Assembly (NCBI GenBank): GCA_945872035.1
Contig: CAMBYA010000170.1
Location: 1 to 5,865 of the forward strand
DNA length: 5,865 nt
Reading direction: 5' to 3'
From: Rhizobium sp. Q54
GTDB lineage: Bacteria > Pseudomonadota > Alphaproteobacteria > SMXS01
Part shown: positions 1 to 5,865 of the stretch, piece after piece
How the letters are laid out: each line of letters opens with the position of its first letter
Numbering within the stretch: the stretch's first letter is position 1
Program-made: the position numbers and the translations under genes
Notes under the pieces: model-generated
Seen by the model: the letters and a program-made list of their open reading frames with translations, nothing else
Told to the model about the DNA's origin: nothing
Database searches by the model: none

Positions 1-1
1 G

Positions 2-3000
2 CCGCTGCCCACCAGGCTGCCCACGCTGCCGGTCGACGTGCGGCTCGACCGGCTGAAGATCGACGAGGTCCGATTCGAAGGCTCGTCCACGGTCTTTACC
101 CTGGTAGGCGCCGGCCGCTGGACCACCGATCCGGCCATCGAGCTGCGCCTTGCGCTCGCGCCGCAGGACCCGCAGGGCGAGTATTTCCGCCTCGCCGTGG
201 ACTATGATCCGGGCAACGACCGGCTGATGCTGGACGGCAGGCTCGTCAGCAAGGCGGGCCAGGGCCTGGGCGCATTCCTGTTCCCGGGCGAGCAGGGCGA
301 CATTTCAATCGCGCTGAGCGGGTCGGGCTCGGTGAAGAACTGGCGCGGGCGGCTGGACGGCAGGCGCGGCGACACGTCCATTGCCGCGCTCGACATCACG
401 GTCACCGACCGGCTGCATATCGAGGGCATGCTCGACCCCCGTCCGTTCCTGCCCAAGGACGAGACCACGGCGCTGATCGGCGCGCCGCGCGTGGTCTTCG
501 ATCTCAGGTTGAAGGACGGCATGCCCGATGCCTACACCGCCAGCATCGTCAACGAGGGTGCAGAGATAAGGTTGGCCGGAAGCATGGCCGACCGGCAGGC
601 GATGCTGTCGCCGCGCTTCTCGATCGTCTCCAGCAACGCCGCCTGGTTCGAACCGGTGCTGGGCGGCTGGACTTATGGCTCGGCATCGCTGGCCGGCGCC
701 GTGACCCAGACCGGCGACGGTCCCAACGTGAAGGCCGCCATCGCCATCGACAAGTTGAAGGGCGACGGGTTCGCCGCGCGCAAGGCGTCGGGCGACGTCA
801 GCCTGACCGCGGCCGGCTCGGGTGCGGCGATGGTCTATGCCCTCGACGGCAAGGGCGCGCTGGAGGGTGTCGACGCGGGCGAGCGGAACCTGCGCGCCGA
901 CTGGGTGCTGGACGGACGCTACGACCCGGCGAAGGGCCGCATCGCCATCGCCAACCTGCAGTTGTCCGACAACGGCTCGCGCATCGCCGCCAAGGGTGAC
1001 GTGGTCCTGTCGCCGCTGTCGGTGAAGGGCTCGGCCAGCGTCGCCATCGCCAATGTGGGACGCTGGGTGGACGCGGGTGTTCGCGGCGGCGTCGATGCCG
1101 ACGGCACCTTCGAATGGCGGCCCGACAGCGGCCGGCTGATGGTGAGGGCGAAAGGCGCGGGCAAGAGACTGAAAATGGACGACGCGCGGCTGTCGGCATT
1201 GCTGGGCCCCTCGCCGACATTCCGGCTGGTGCTCGACGATCCGGCAGGCCGCGGCCAGGGCGTGCTGGATGGCGCGGTCGCGGGCGCGCAGGTAACGGCC
1301 AGCCTGAAGGGCCGGATCGGCGGGACCATCGACGCGGCCTATGAGGCGCGCTTCGCCAACATCGCCGACATCGTCGGCGACGGCGCGCTGAAGGCGGCGG
1401 GACCGGTCACCATCGCGGGCACTCTGACCGGCGACACGGGCTCGCCCGACGTGACCTTGCGCACGGCGGTGGCACAGGCGTCGCTGTCCGGCGTCAGGAT
1501 CACCGGCCTTACATTGACCGCCGAGGCAGCCGACGTCGTCGCGGCGCCGCGCGGCCGGATTGACGCCGTCTTCGCCATGGACGGCGAGCCGATGACCGCG
1601 GCAATCCCGTTCGTGTTCGACGAAAACGGGGCATGGCGGTCCGATCCCATCGAACTCACGGGCAAGTCAGCGAGCCTGTCCGGAGAACTGGCTGCCGCGA
1701 GCCTGGGTGCGCCGATGGCCGGCAGGCTCGACCTGCGCCTGTCCGGGCGCGGGGTGCTGACCGCGTTGGCGGGAACGCCGGCGGCCGGAACCGTCAACGG
1801 CACCGTGACGCTCGATCCGGAAGGCGACGCGCAGGGGCTGCGCTTCGATGTGACGGTGGCCAAGGCGTCCTTCTCGACCGGCGGCGATGCGGCGGTGACC
1901 GTCGCCAGCGCGCAGCTCAAGGGCGACGTCGCCATCGGCGAGGCGCTCGACGTGCGCCGGATCACCCTCGATGGCAAGGACATCGTCTATGGCCGCGCCA
2001 CGCTGGCCAGCCTCGACGCCACGATCACGCCCAGCGGCGCGGGACTGGCGCTGGCCGCGTCGGCGAAGGGCGAGTTCGAGGGACCACTTTCCCTGACGCT
2101 GAAGGGCCACGCCGACCGAGCGATGCTGGCCGCGCCCAACACCATCGCCCTCGACAGCCTGGACGGCACCATCGCCGGCCAGAAGATCACCCTGTCGGCG
2201 CCGGCAAGGGCGGTGATGGCCGATGGCCACACCGACATCGGCCCTGTCCGGCTGAGCTACAACGGCGCGCCGCTCGAACTGCAGGCGACCCTGCGCGACA
2301 GCGGCAGCACGGCCAGGATTTCCGGCAAGAATCTCGACCTGGCGGCGCTGTCGGTACTTGTCCAGGGCCAGGACGTGGCCGGAAAGCTGACCATCGACGG
2401 CGAGATCGATTTCACCGGCGGCGTGCCACGCGGCGCCGCCCAGCTGCAGATCGCCAACCTGATCGTCGAGGACACGCTCGAACACAGGCCGATCGACATC
2501 AAGGGCAACGTATCTCTCTTGGACGGCCGGGTGAAGGGTAGCCTAAACCTCGACACCCGCGGCGAACGAAAGCTGGATCTCACGCTGGATCTGCCCGTGG
2601 CGCGCGGCGTCAAGGGTCCGTTCGCGCTTGCCGTCGAGGTCGACAAACCGCTGACCATGACAATCAAGGGTAACGCGGAGCTCGCCAATCTATGGCCGCT
2701 GACCGGCGCTTACGAGCACATCCTGGGGGGCCGGGCGACAGTCGACGCGCGGGTTACCGGCTCGATCGCCAATCCCACGCTCAACGGCAACTTCGCCATC
2801 GCCGGCATGACCTATCGCAACCTGTCCACCGGCACGAGACTGGAGGCGGCCAACCTGCGTTTCGTGCTCAAGGACAGTCTGCTGGAGCTTCCGTCGACCA
2901 GTGCGACCGATGGCAGCAAGGGCTCCATCGTCCTGTCGGGCTGGGTCAAGCCGCTGGCGCCGGGCGGCATGCAGGCCGACATCACCGCCCAGTTCACCAA

Positions 3001-3967
3001 GGCGCGCATCCTGAAGCTGCGCGACATGACGGCGCGCGCCACCGGCCAGATCCAGTACACCCAGGACAAGGACGGCGCGCTGCTCAAGGGCGAGGCTACT
3101 CTCAACGATGCCGAGTACACGCTCAACGCCAAGGCGTCCGACGACTTCGTCAGGCTCTACGTGGTCGAGCTGAACCGGCCGCCCGGGCTGATCAGCCTGC
3201 CGGACAAGCCGTCGGAAAGGGCATTCAAGACCGGGCTGCGCATCAATGTGACAGCAGACAACCGCGTTTTCGTCCGCGGCCGCGGCCTCGATTCGGAGTG
3301 GCGCGGCCAGGTCCGCCTGCGCGGCACCACCGATCAGCTCGCCATGCAGGGACGCGTCGAGCTGGTAAAGGGCGAGTTCGATTTCGCCGGCCGCAAATTC
3401 GTGCTGCAGGACGGCTCGCGTATCGAACTGCTGGGCGGCACGGATCTCGATCCGGTGATCACCGCCCGCGCGGTCTATTCGGTCACCTCGCTGACCGCCG
3501 AGATCAGGCTTACCGGGCGCGCCTCCAACCCGCAGATCAAGCTGTCGTCCAACCCGGAAATGCCGCAGGACGAGATCATCTCCCGCGTGCTGTTCGGCCA
3601 GGGCAAGCAGAACCTGTCGGCGTTCGAGGCCGCCCAGCTCGCCGCCGCCGTCGCCTCGCTGGGGTCGTCCGGGTCGGGCTTCGACGTGATCGGCAAGCTG
3701 CGCGGCGCCTTCAGCCTGGACCGGTTGACCGTCGGCACCCTGGACCGCCCCGGAGCCTCCGACGAGAACAATGCCGGCAAACCAGTGATCCGCGGCGGCA
3801 AGTATATCACCAAGAACATCTACATCGAGGTCGGCAGCGCCACGGAAGAGGAGGACGCCCAGTCCGCCTCGGTCGACATCGACCTGACCAAGCACCTGAG
3901 CGTCGGCACCGAGGCGACTACCACCGGCAACCAGAAATTCAGGGTCCGCTACAAACTGGATTACTGA
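2..3967 (+). CDS. tamB: Translocation and assembly module protein TamB (5' partial)
   Basis: TamB is a large inner-membrane-anchored periplasmic protein. It forms a long hydrophobic beta-groove spanning the periplasm and works with the outer membrane protein TamA in outer-membrane assembly; the family is also implicated in phospholipid transport. The frame is open to the left edge. A GTG at 38 is the first possible start in view, but the 12 codons before it already read as TamB-like sequence (LPVDVRLDRLKIDEVRFEG continues across it), so the true start and membrane anchor lie outside the window. Numbering from that GTG gives 1309 residues without a break. Residues 1 to about 950 are degenerate beta-strand repeats rich in G, A, D and T (for example GSIANPTLNGNFAI near 908). 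The last 350 or so form the TamB C-terminal domain (DUF490): VKGEFDFAGRKF near 1110, then PQDEIISRVLFGQ near 1176-1188 and an alanine-rich AAQLAAAVASLG helix, ending in a beta-strand-like VRYKLDY. The family call is firm. tamA is not in view. Confidence 0.95.
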   Translation, partial: PLPTRLPTLPVDVRLDRLKIDEVRFEGSSTVFTLVGAGRWTTDPAIELRLALAPQDPQGEYFRLAVDYDPGNDRLMLDGRLVSKAGQGLGAFLFPGEQGDISIALSGSGSVKNWRGRLDGRRGDTSIAALDITVTDRLHIEGMLDPRPFLPKDETTALIGAPRVVFDLRLKDGMPDAYTASIVNEGAEIRLAGSMADRQAMLSPRFSIVSSNAAWFEPVLGGWTYGSASLAGAVTQTGDGPNVKAAIAIDKLKGDGFAARKASGDVSLTAAGSGAAMVYALDGKGALEGVDAGERNLRADWVLDGRYDPAKGRIAIANLQLSDNGSRIAAKGDVVLSPLSVKGSASVAIANVGRWVDAGVRGGVDADGTFEWRPDSGRLMVRAKGAGKRLKMDDARLSALLGPSPTFRLVLDDPAGRGQGVLDGAVAGAQVTASLKGRIGGTIDAAYEARFANIADIVGDGALKAAGPVTIAGTLTGDTGSPDVTLRTAVAQASLSGVRITGLTLTAEAADVVAAPRGRIDAVFAMDGEPMTAAIPFVFDENGAWRSDPIELTGKSASLSGELAAASLGAPMAGRLDLRLSGRGVLTALAGTPAAGTVNGTVTLDPEGDAQGLRFDVTVAKASFSTGGDAAVTVASAQLKGDVAIGEALDVRRITLDGKDIVYGRATLASLDATITPSGAGLALAASAKGEFEGPLSLTLKGHADRAMLAAPNTIALDSLDGTIAGQKITLSAPARAVMADGHTDIGPVRLSYNGAPLELQATLRDSGSTARISGKNLDLAALSVLVQGQDVAGKLTIDGEIDFTGGVPRGAAQLQIANLIVEDTLEHRPIDIKGNVSLLDGRVKGSLNLDTRGERKLDLTLDLPVARGVKGPFALAVEVDKPLTMTIKGNAELANLWPLTGAYEHILGGRATVDARVTGSIANPTLNGNFAIAGMTYRNLSTGTRLEAANLRFVLKDSLLELPSTSATDGSKGSIVLSGWVKPLAPGGMQADITAQFTKARILKLRDMTARATGQIQYTQDKDGALLKGEATLNDAEYTLNAKASDDFVRLYVVELNRPPGLISLPDKPSERAFKTGLRINVTADNRVFVRGRGLDSEWRGQVRLRGTTDQLAMQGRVELVKGEFDFAGRKFVLQDGSRIELLGGTDLDPVITARAVYSVTSLTAEIRLTGRASNPQIKLSSNPEMPQDEIISRVLFGQGKQNLSAFEAAQLAAAVASLGSSGSGFDVIGKLRGAFSLDRLTVGTLDRPGASDENNAGKPVIRGGKYITKNIYIEVGSATEEEDAQSASVDIDLTKHLSVGTEATTTGNQKFRVRYKLDY

Positions 3968-3994
3968 GCGCCGCCGTCCTAGGTTTTCCGGCAC

Positions 3995-4003
3995 AAGGAG
4001 AGG
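3995..4003 (+). promoter_or_regulatory. Shine-Dalgarno sequence of the methyltransferase gene
   Basis: AAGGAGAGG is a strong match to the anti-Shine-Dalgarno sequence and ends seven bases before the ATG at 4011. It fixes the start of the methyltransferase. It is the best ribosome binding site in the window. Confidence 0.8.
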
Positions 4004-4010
4004 TGCGCCG

Positions 4011-4778
4011 ATGATCAGCGATTCCACCAGCCGGTTCAGCAACCGTGTCGCCGACTACGTCAGGTACCGCCCATCCTATCCGGCCGAGATCGTGTCCTTC
4101 CTGCACAACACCTGCGGCGTGGCGCCGGACGCACTGGTGGCCGACATCGGCGCGGGCACCGGCATCTCGACAAGGCTGTTCCTCGAGGCCGGCCACCCGG
4201 TCATCGCCGTAGAACCCAACCAGCCCATGCTGGACGCGGCCATGAAATGGCTGGGCGCGGTCCGCGGCTTCCGCTTCGTGGCCGGCACCGCCGAGGCGAC
4301 GACCCTCGCCGGCGCGAGCGTCGACCTGGTGATCGCCGCCCAGGCGTTCCACTGGTTCGATCCACAGAAAGCCAGCCGGGAGTTCGGCCGCATCCTGAAG
4401 CCGGGCGGCAAGGTCGCGCTGTTCTGGAACAGCCGGCTGCTGACCGGATCGACCTTTCTCGAAGGCTACGAGGCGTTACTCAAGTGCTGGGGCGTCGACT
4501 ACAGCGAGGTCGCCGAGCGTTACGCTGACGACGCGGCCATGGCCGAGTGGTTCCGCGGGCGCTTCCTTCACAAGGCCTCGTTTCCCCATGTGCAGGTGCT
4601 GGACTTCGGTGGGCTCGAAGGCCGGCTGTCGTCGTCGTCCTACGCACCCAAGCCCGATCATCCGAACCATGCGCCGATGATGGCGGCCTTGCGCGCGCTG
4701 TTCGACAAGACCGCGCGAAATGGCACGGTCGATTTCGAATACAGCACGCGGCTCTACGTCGGATACGCCGCGCAATAG
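4011..4778 (+). CDS. Class I SAM-dependent methyltransferase
   Basis: A predicted cytosolic enzyme of 255 residues that transfers a methyl group from S-adenosylmethionine to an unidentified, probably small-molecule, acceptor. The N-terminus (RFSNRVADYVRYRPSYP, residues 8-24) is the usual lead-in of the Methyltransf_11 / trans-aconitate-methyltransferase-like group. Motif I, the SAM-binding glycine loop, is DIGAGTGIS at 45-53. The acidic residue at the end of strand 2, expected to hold the ribose, is Glu68 in VEPN. AQAFHWFD at 110-117 is a hallmark of this subgroup, and LKPGG at 129-133 precedes strand 5. All core motifs are intact and the length is normal. The C-terminal third (about 145-255), which normally shapes the substrate pocket, carries no motif I can tie to a substrate. 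The start is supported by a strong Shine-Dalgarno sequence. The gene follows tamB by 43 bases with no terminator visible, so co-transcription is possible. Fold and cofactor are confident; the substrate is unknown. Confidence 0.9.
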   Translation: MISDSTSRFSNRVADYVRYRPSYPAEIVSFLHNTCGVAPDALVADIGAGTGISTRLFLEAGHPVIAVEPNQPMLDAAMKWLGAVRGFRFVAGTAEATTLAGASVDLVIAAQAFHWFDPQKASREFGRILKPGGKVALFWNSRLLTGSTFLEGYEALLKCWGVDYSEVAERYADDAAMAEWFRGRFLHKASFPHVQVLDFGGLEGRLSSSSYAPKPDHPNHAPMMAALRALFDKTARNGTVDFEYSTRLYVGYAAQ

Positions 4779-4792
4779 ACGCCCGGCCGCGC

Positions 4793-4805
4793 TAATCTCG
4801 CGCCA
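4793..4805 (+). promoter_or_regulatory. Candidate -10 box for a leaderless GST transcript
   Basis: TAATCT at 4793-4798 resembles a sigma-70 -10 box (TATAAT) at four of six positions. Six bases separate it from the ATG at 4805, so the expected transcription start, seven bases after the hexamer, falls on the A of the start codon. No Shine-Dalgarno sequence precedes this ATG, as expected for leaderless translation. There is no recognisable -35 box at 16-18 bases upstream, which lies in the last codons of the methyltransferase gene; this keeps confidence low. Confidence 0.35.
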
Positions 4806-5488
4806 TGCAGCTCTACGAACTCGTACTCAACGAAGGCCGCTCGGTCAGCCCGTTCGTCTGGCGGGCGAAGATGGCGCTGGCCCACAAGGGCTTCGCACCC
4901 GAGACCGTCGCCATCGGCTATGGCGACAAGGCGATGCTCGCGTTCTCCGGCCAGGACCGGGTGCCGGTGCTGGTCGACGGCGACACCGTCGTCAGCGATT
5001 CCTGGCGGATAGCCTGTCATCTCGAGGACCGCTATCCGGACCGGCCCAGCCTGTTTGGCGGCGATGGCGGCCGGGCGCTGGCGCGGGTGTTCAACCACTG
5101 GTGCGACAGCCAGTTCCTGTCCAGCCTGTTCATGCTGTGCTGCGCGCCGACCTTCGACCTGACGCCCGAGGCCGATCAGCCCTATTACCGCGAGAGCCGC
5201 TTCCAGTGGACCGGCATGACCATGGAACAGATTCGCGAGTCCGGCAGCGTCAAGCGGGTACGCGCCAGCCTGGAGCCCATGCGCCTGACCCTGAAGGAAC
5301 AGCCGTTCCTGTGCGGCGACGCGCCGGCCTATGCCGATTACTGCGCCTTCGGCGGCTTCATGTGGGCGCGGATCAGCACCGGTCCGATCCTCGAGCAGGA
5401 CGACGTCATCGAGCACTGGCGCCAGCGCCTGCTCGACCTGTTCGGCGGCTTCGCCCGCAAGGCGCCCTGCGCGGAAGCTGATAGTTGA
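4805..5488 (+). CDS. Glutathione S-transferase family protein, LigE/beta-etherase-like
   Basis: A cytosolic two-domain glutathione transferase of 227 residues, a normal length. Residues 1 to about 80 form the thioredoxin-like domain. It starts with a short strand (QLYEL) and then RSVSPFVWRAKMALAHKGF at 12-30; the SPFVWR turn is typical of the group around the lignin beta-aryl-etherase LigE, and its serines are candidates for contacting the glutathione thiol. The cis-proline motif is VPV at 53-55 (Pro54). SDSW at 64-67 occupies the place of the usual ES glutathione-binding pair. Residues from about 88 form the helical domain, with YYRESR at 127-132 and FLCGDAPAYADYCAFGGFMWAR at 168-189, where Asp178 is the conserved helix-capping aspartate. 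The start leaves no room for a leader; no Shine-Dalgarno sequence is present. Possible roles are glutathione-dependent ether cleavage, conjugation or detoxification. The etherase-like label is by sequence resemblance only; no lignin-pathway gene is nearby. Confidence 0.88.
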   Translation: MQLYELVLNEGRSVSPFVWRAKMALAHKGFAPETVAIGYGDKAMLAFSGQDRVPVLVDGDTVVSDSWRIACHLEDRYPDRPSLFGGDGGRALARVFNHWCDSQFLSSLFMLCCAPTFDLTPEADQPYYRESRFQWTGMTMEQIRESGSVKRVRASLEPMRLTLKEQPFLCGDAPAYADYCAFGGFMWARISTGPILEQDDVIEHWRQRLLDLFGGFARKAPCAEADS

Positions 5489-5504
5489 CGGTCCGCGACT
5501 CAAG

Positions 5505-5538
5505 ATGATCAGAGCGGAGCGGTATCGGAAACGATCAT
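5505..5538 (+). repeat. Short inverted repeat with ATGATC / GATCAT arms
   Basis: ATGATC at 5505-5510 and GATCAT at 5533-5538 are exact reverse complements, separated by 22 bases that include a tandem AGCGG-AGCGG (5513-5522). From memory, the right end (CGGAAACGATCATGC, 5526-5540) resembles dispersed palindromic intergenic repeats found in Rhizobiales genomes. The stem is only six base pairs and does not extend in either direction, so this may be the remnant of such an element or chance. It overlaps the start codon of the next gene. Confidence 0.3.
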
Positions 5539-5782
5539 GCTGACACGATGGCTATTACTGAGCTTCGGCATTCTCTTGGCCACCCTCTGCCTTGCGGTCT
5601 ACGTGGAAGTCTATCGGACGATGGAGCCGTTCGGCGGCATCCCCTATAGCTGGGACCTGCTCAGCCTCAATGCCGGGAAATTCTTCGTATGGGTTGCCGC
5701 TCTGCTGGCAGGTCTGGCCATGATTGCCTTGGCACTGCTGTCGTTCTGGCGTGCCCGCCGGAAGAGCGATCACCGCATTTGA
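5537..5782 (+). CDS. Small two-helix membrane protein, function unknown
   Basis: An 81-residue protein that I do not recognise as a named family. A basic N-terminus (Arg4) precedes a hydrophobic helix at about 5-23 (WLLLSFGILLATLCLAVYV). A polar loop at about 24-46 follows, containing PFGGIPYSWD, then a second helix at about 49-70 (FFVWVAALLAGLAMIALALL) and a basic tail, WRARRKSDHR. By the positive-inside rule both ends face the cytoplasm and the loop faces the periplasm. The ribosome binding site is poor (GGAA at 5527-5530, six bases before the ATG), and no in-frame start lies further upstream. A hand count over 5521-5760 gives about 59% G+C, against roughly 63-67% in lines sampled from tamB and the GST gene, so coding bias is weaker. 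The membrane pattern still makes a real gene likely. The first helix could instead be an uncleaved signal anchor. No function can be assigned. Confidence 0.65.
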   Translation: MLTRWLLLSFGILLATLCLAVYVEVYRTMEPFGGIPYSWDLLSLNAGKFFVWVAALLAGLAMIALALLSFWRARRKSDHRI

Positions 5783-5798
5783 TGCGCCTTTGCCTCTT

Positions 5799-5826
5799 TT
5801 GACCTTAACCATCCTTGGGTTAGGCT
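5799..5826 (+). promoter_or_regulatory. Sigma-70-type promoter of the right-hand gene
   Basis: The -35 box TTGACC (5799-5804) and -10 box TAGGCT (5821-5826) are separated by 16 bases, with transcription predicted to start near 5833. The spacer contains an inverted repeat, TAACC (5806-5810) and GGTTA (5818-5822), around a 7-base centre; its right arm overlaps the -10 box. TTAACCAT at 5805-5812 matches the half-site described for the alphaproteobacterial cell-cycle regulator CtrA. Repression or activation through these sites is an inference. Confidence 0.6.
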
Positions 5827-5853
5827 CGGGGCGCACTGCAACGGGAGAAGACG

Positions 5854-5865
5854 ATGGCGGGAGAT
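5854..5865 (+). CDS. Start of an unidentified gene (3' truncated)
   Basis: Only four codons are visible (M-A-G-D) before the window ends, so the product cannot be named. The start is supported by GGGAGAAG at 5843-5850, whose GGGAG core ends six bases before the ATG. A good promoter lies upstream, which would give a 5' leader of about 20 bases. This is the first gene in the window with its own clear promoter, so it probably begins a separate transcription unit. Confidence 0.6.

Noticed and set aside
38..40. GTG at 38 as the real start of tamB
   Set aside because: The preceding in-frame codons already fit TamB sequence, there is no ribosome binding site, and the family's N-terminal membrane anchor would be missing.
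3980..3985. TAGGTT as a -10 box for the methyltransferase
   Set aside because: It resembles the -10 box of the right-hand promoter, but no acceptable -35 box lies 16-18 bases upstream; the region there is the end of tamB.
2690..4042. 450-residue open frame on the minus strand opposite the 3' end of tamB
   Set aside because: High-G+C coding DNA routinely leaves long open frames on the other strand. The translation has no recognisable domain, and the plus strand encodes the conserved TamB C-terminal domain here.
5485..5490. TTGACG as a -35 box for the small membrane protein gene
   Set aside because: It overlaps the GST stop codon, and no -10-like hexamer occurs 16-18 bases downstream.
5470..5497. 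CGCGGA / TCCGCG as a terminator hairpin after the GST gene
   Set aside because: Six base pairs with a 16-base loop, starting inside the coding region and with no following T run.
4720..5503. Long alternative frames over the GST gene on both strands (plus 4720-5481, minus 4754-5503)
   Set aside because: They are low-complexity, rich in R, A, G and P, and show no family motif; the GST frame has a complete set of family motifs.

Overview
The window is about two-thirds G+C by eye. It is densely packed with same-strand genes in a style typical of Alphaproteobacteria; the order is not decidable. The clues are a very long TamB-type protein ending in the C-terminal domain usual for Gram-negative envelope biogenesis, a GST of the LigE/beta-etherase-like type common in Alphaproteobacteria, and promoters with TAGGCT/TAATCT-like -10 boxes. 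No RNA genes, mobile elements, CRISPR arrays or phage genes are visible.

Layout, all on the plus strand. 2-3967: most of a tamB gene, cut at its 5' end by the window edge, encoding an inner-membrane-anchored, beta-rich periplasmic protein. 4011-4778: a class I SAM-dependent methyltransferase with a good ribosome binding site. 4805-5488: a glutathione S-transferase whose start codon sits where a transcript from an adjacent -10-like box would begin, so it may be leaderless. 5537-5782: a small two-helix membrane protein of unknown function in less G+C-rich DNA, preceded by a short inverted repeat. 5799-5865: a good sigma-70-type promoter, a Shine-Dalgarno sequence and the first four codons of another gene that runs off the right edge.

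The gaps between genes are 43, 26, 48 and 71 bases. No intrinsic terminator was found in any of them, so read-through from tamB into the methyltransferase and GST genes is possible. These two look like general or secondary-metabolism enzymes with no evident link to envelope assembly, and their adjacency to tamB may be positional. The strongest new transcription start visible is the one at the right end.

I found no convincing undescribed biological system. The items worth a second look are regulatory: the possible leaderless start of the GST gene, the inverted repeat inside the right-hand promoter, and the repeat-like sequence overlapping the start of the small membrane protein.
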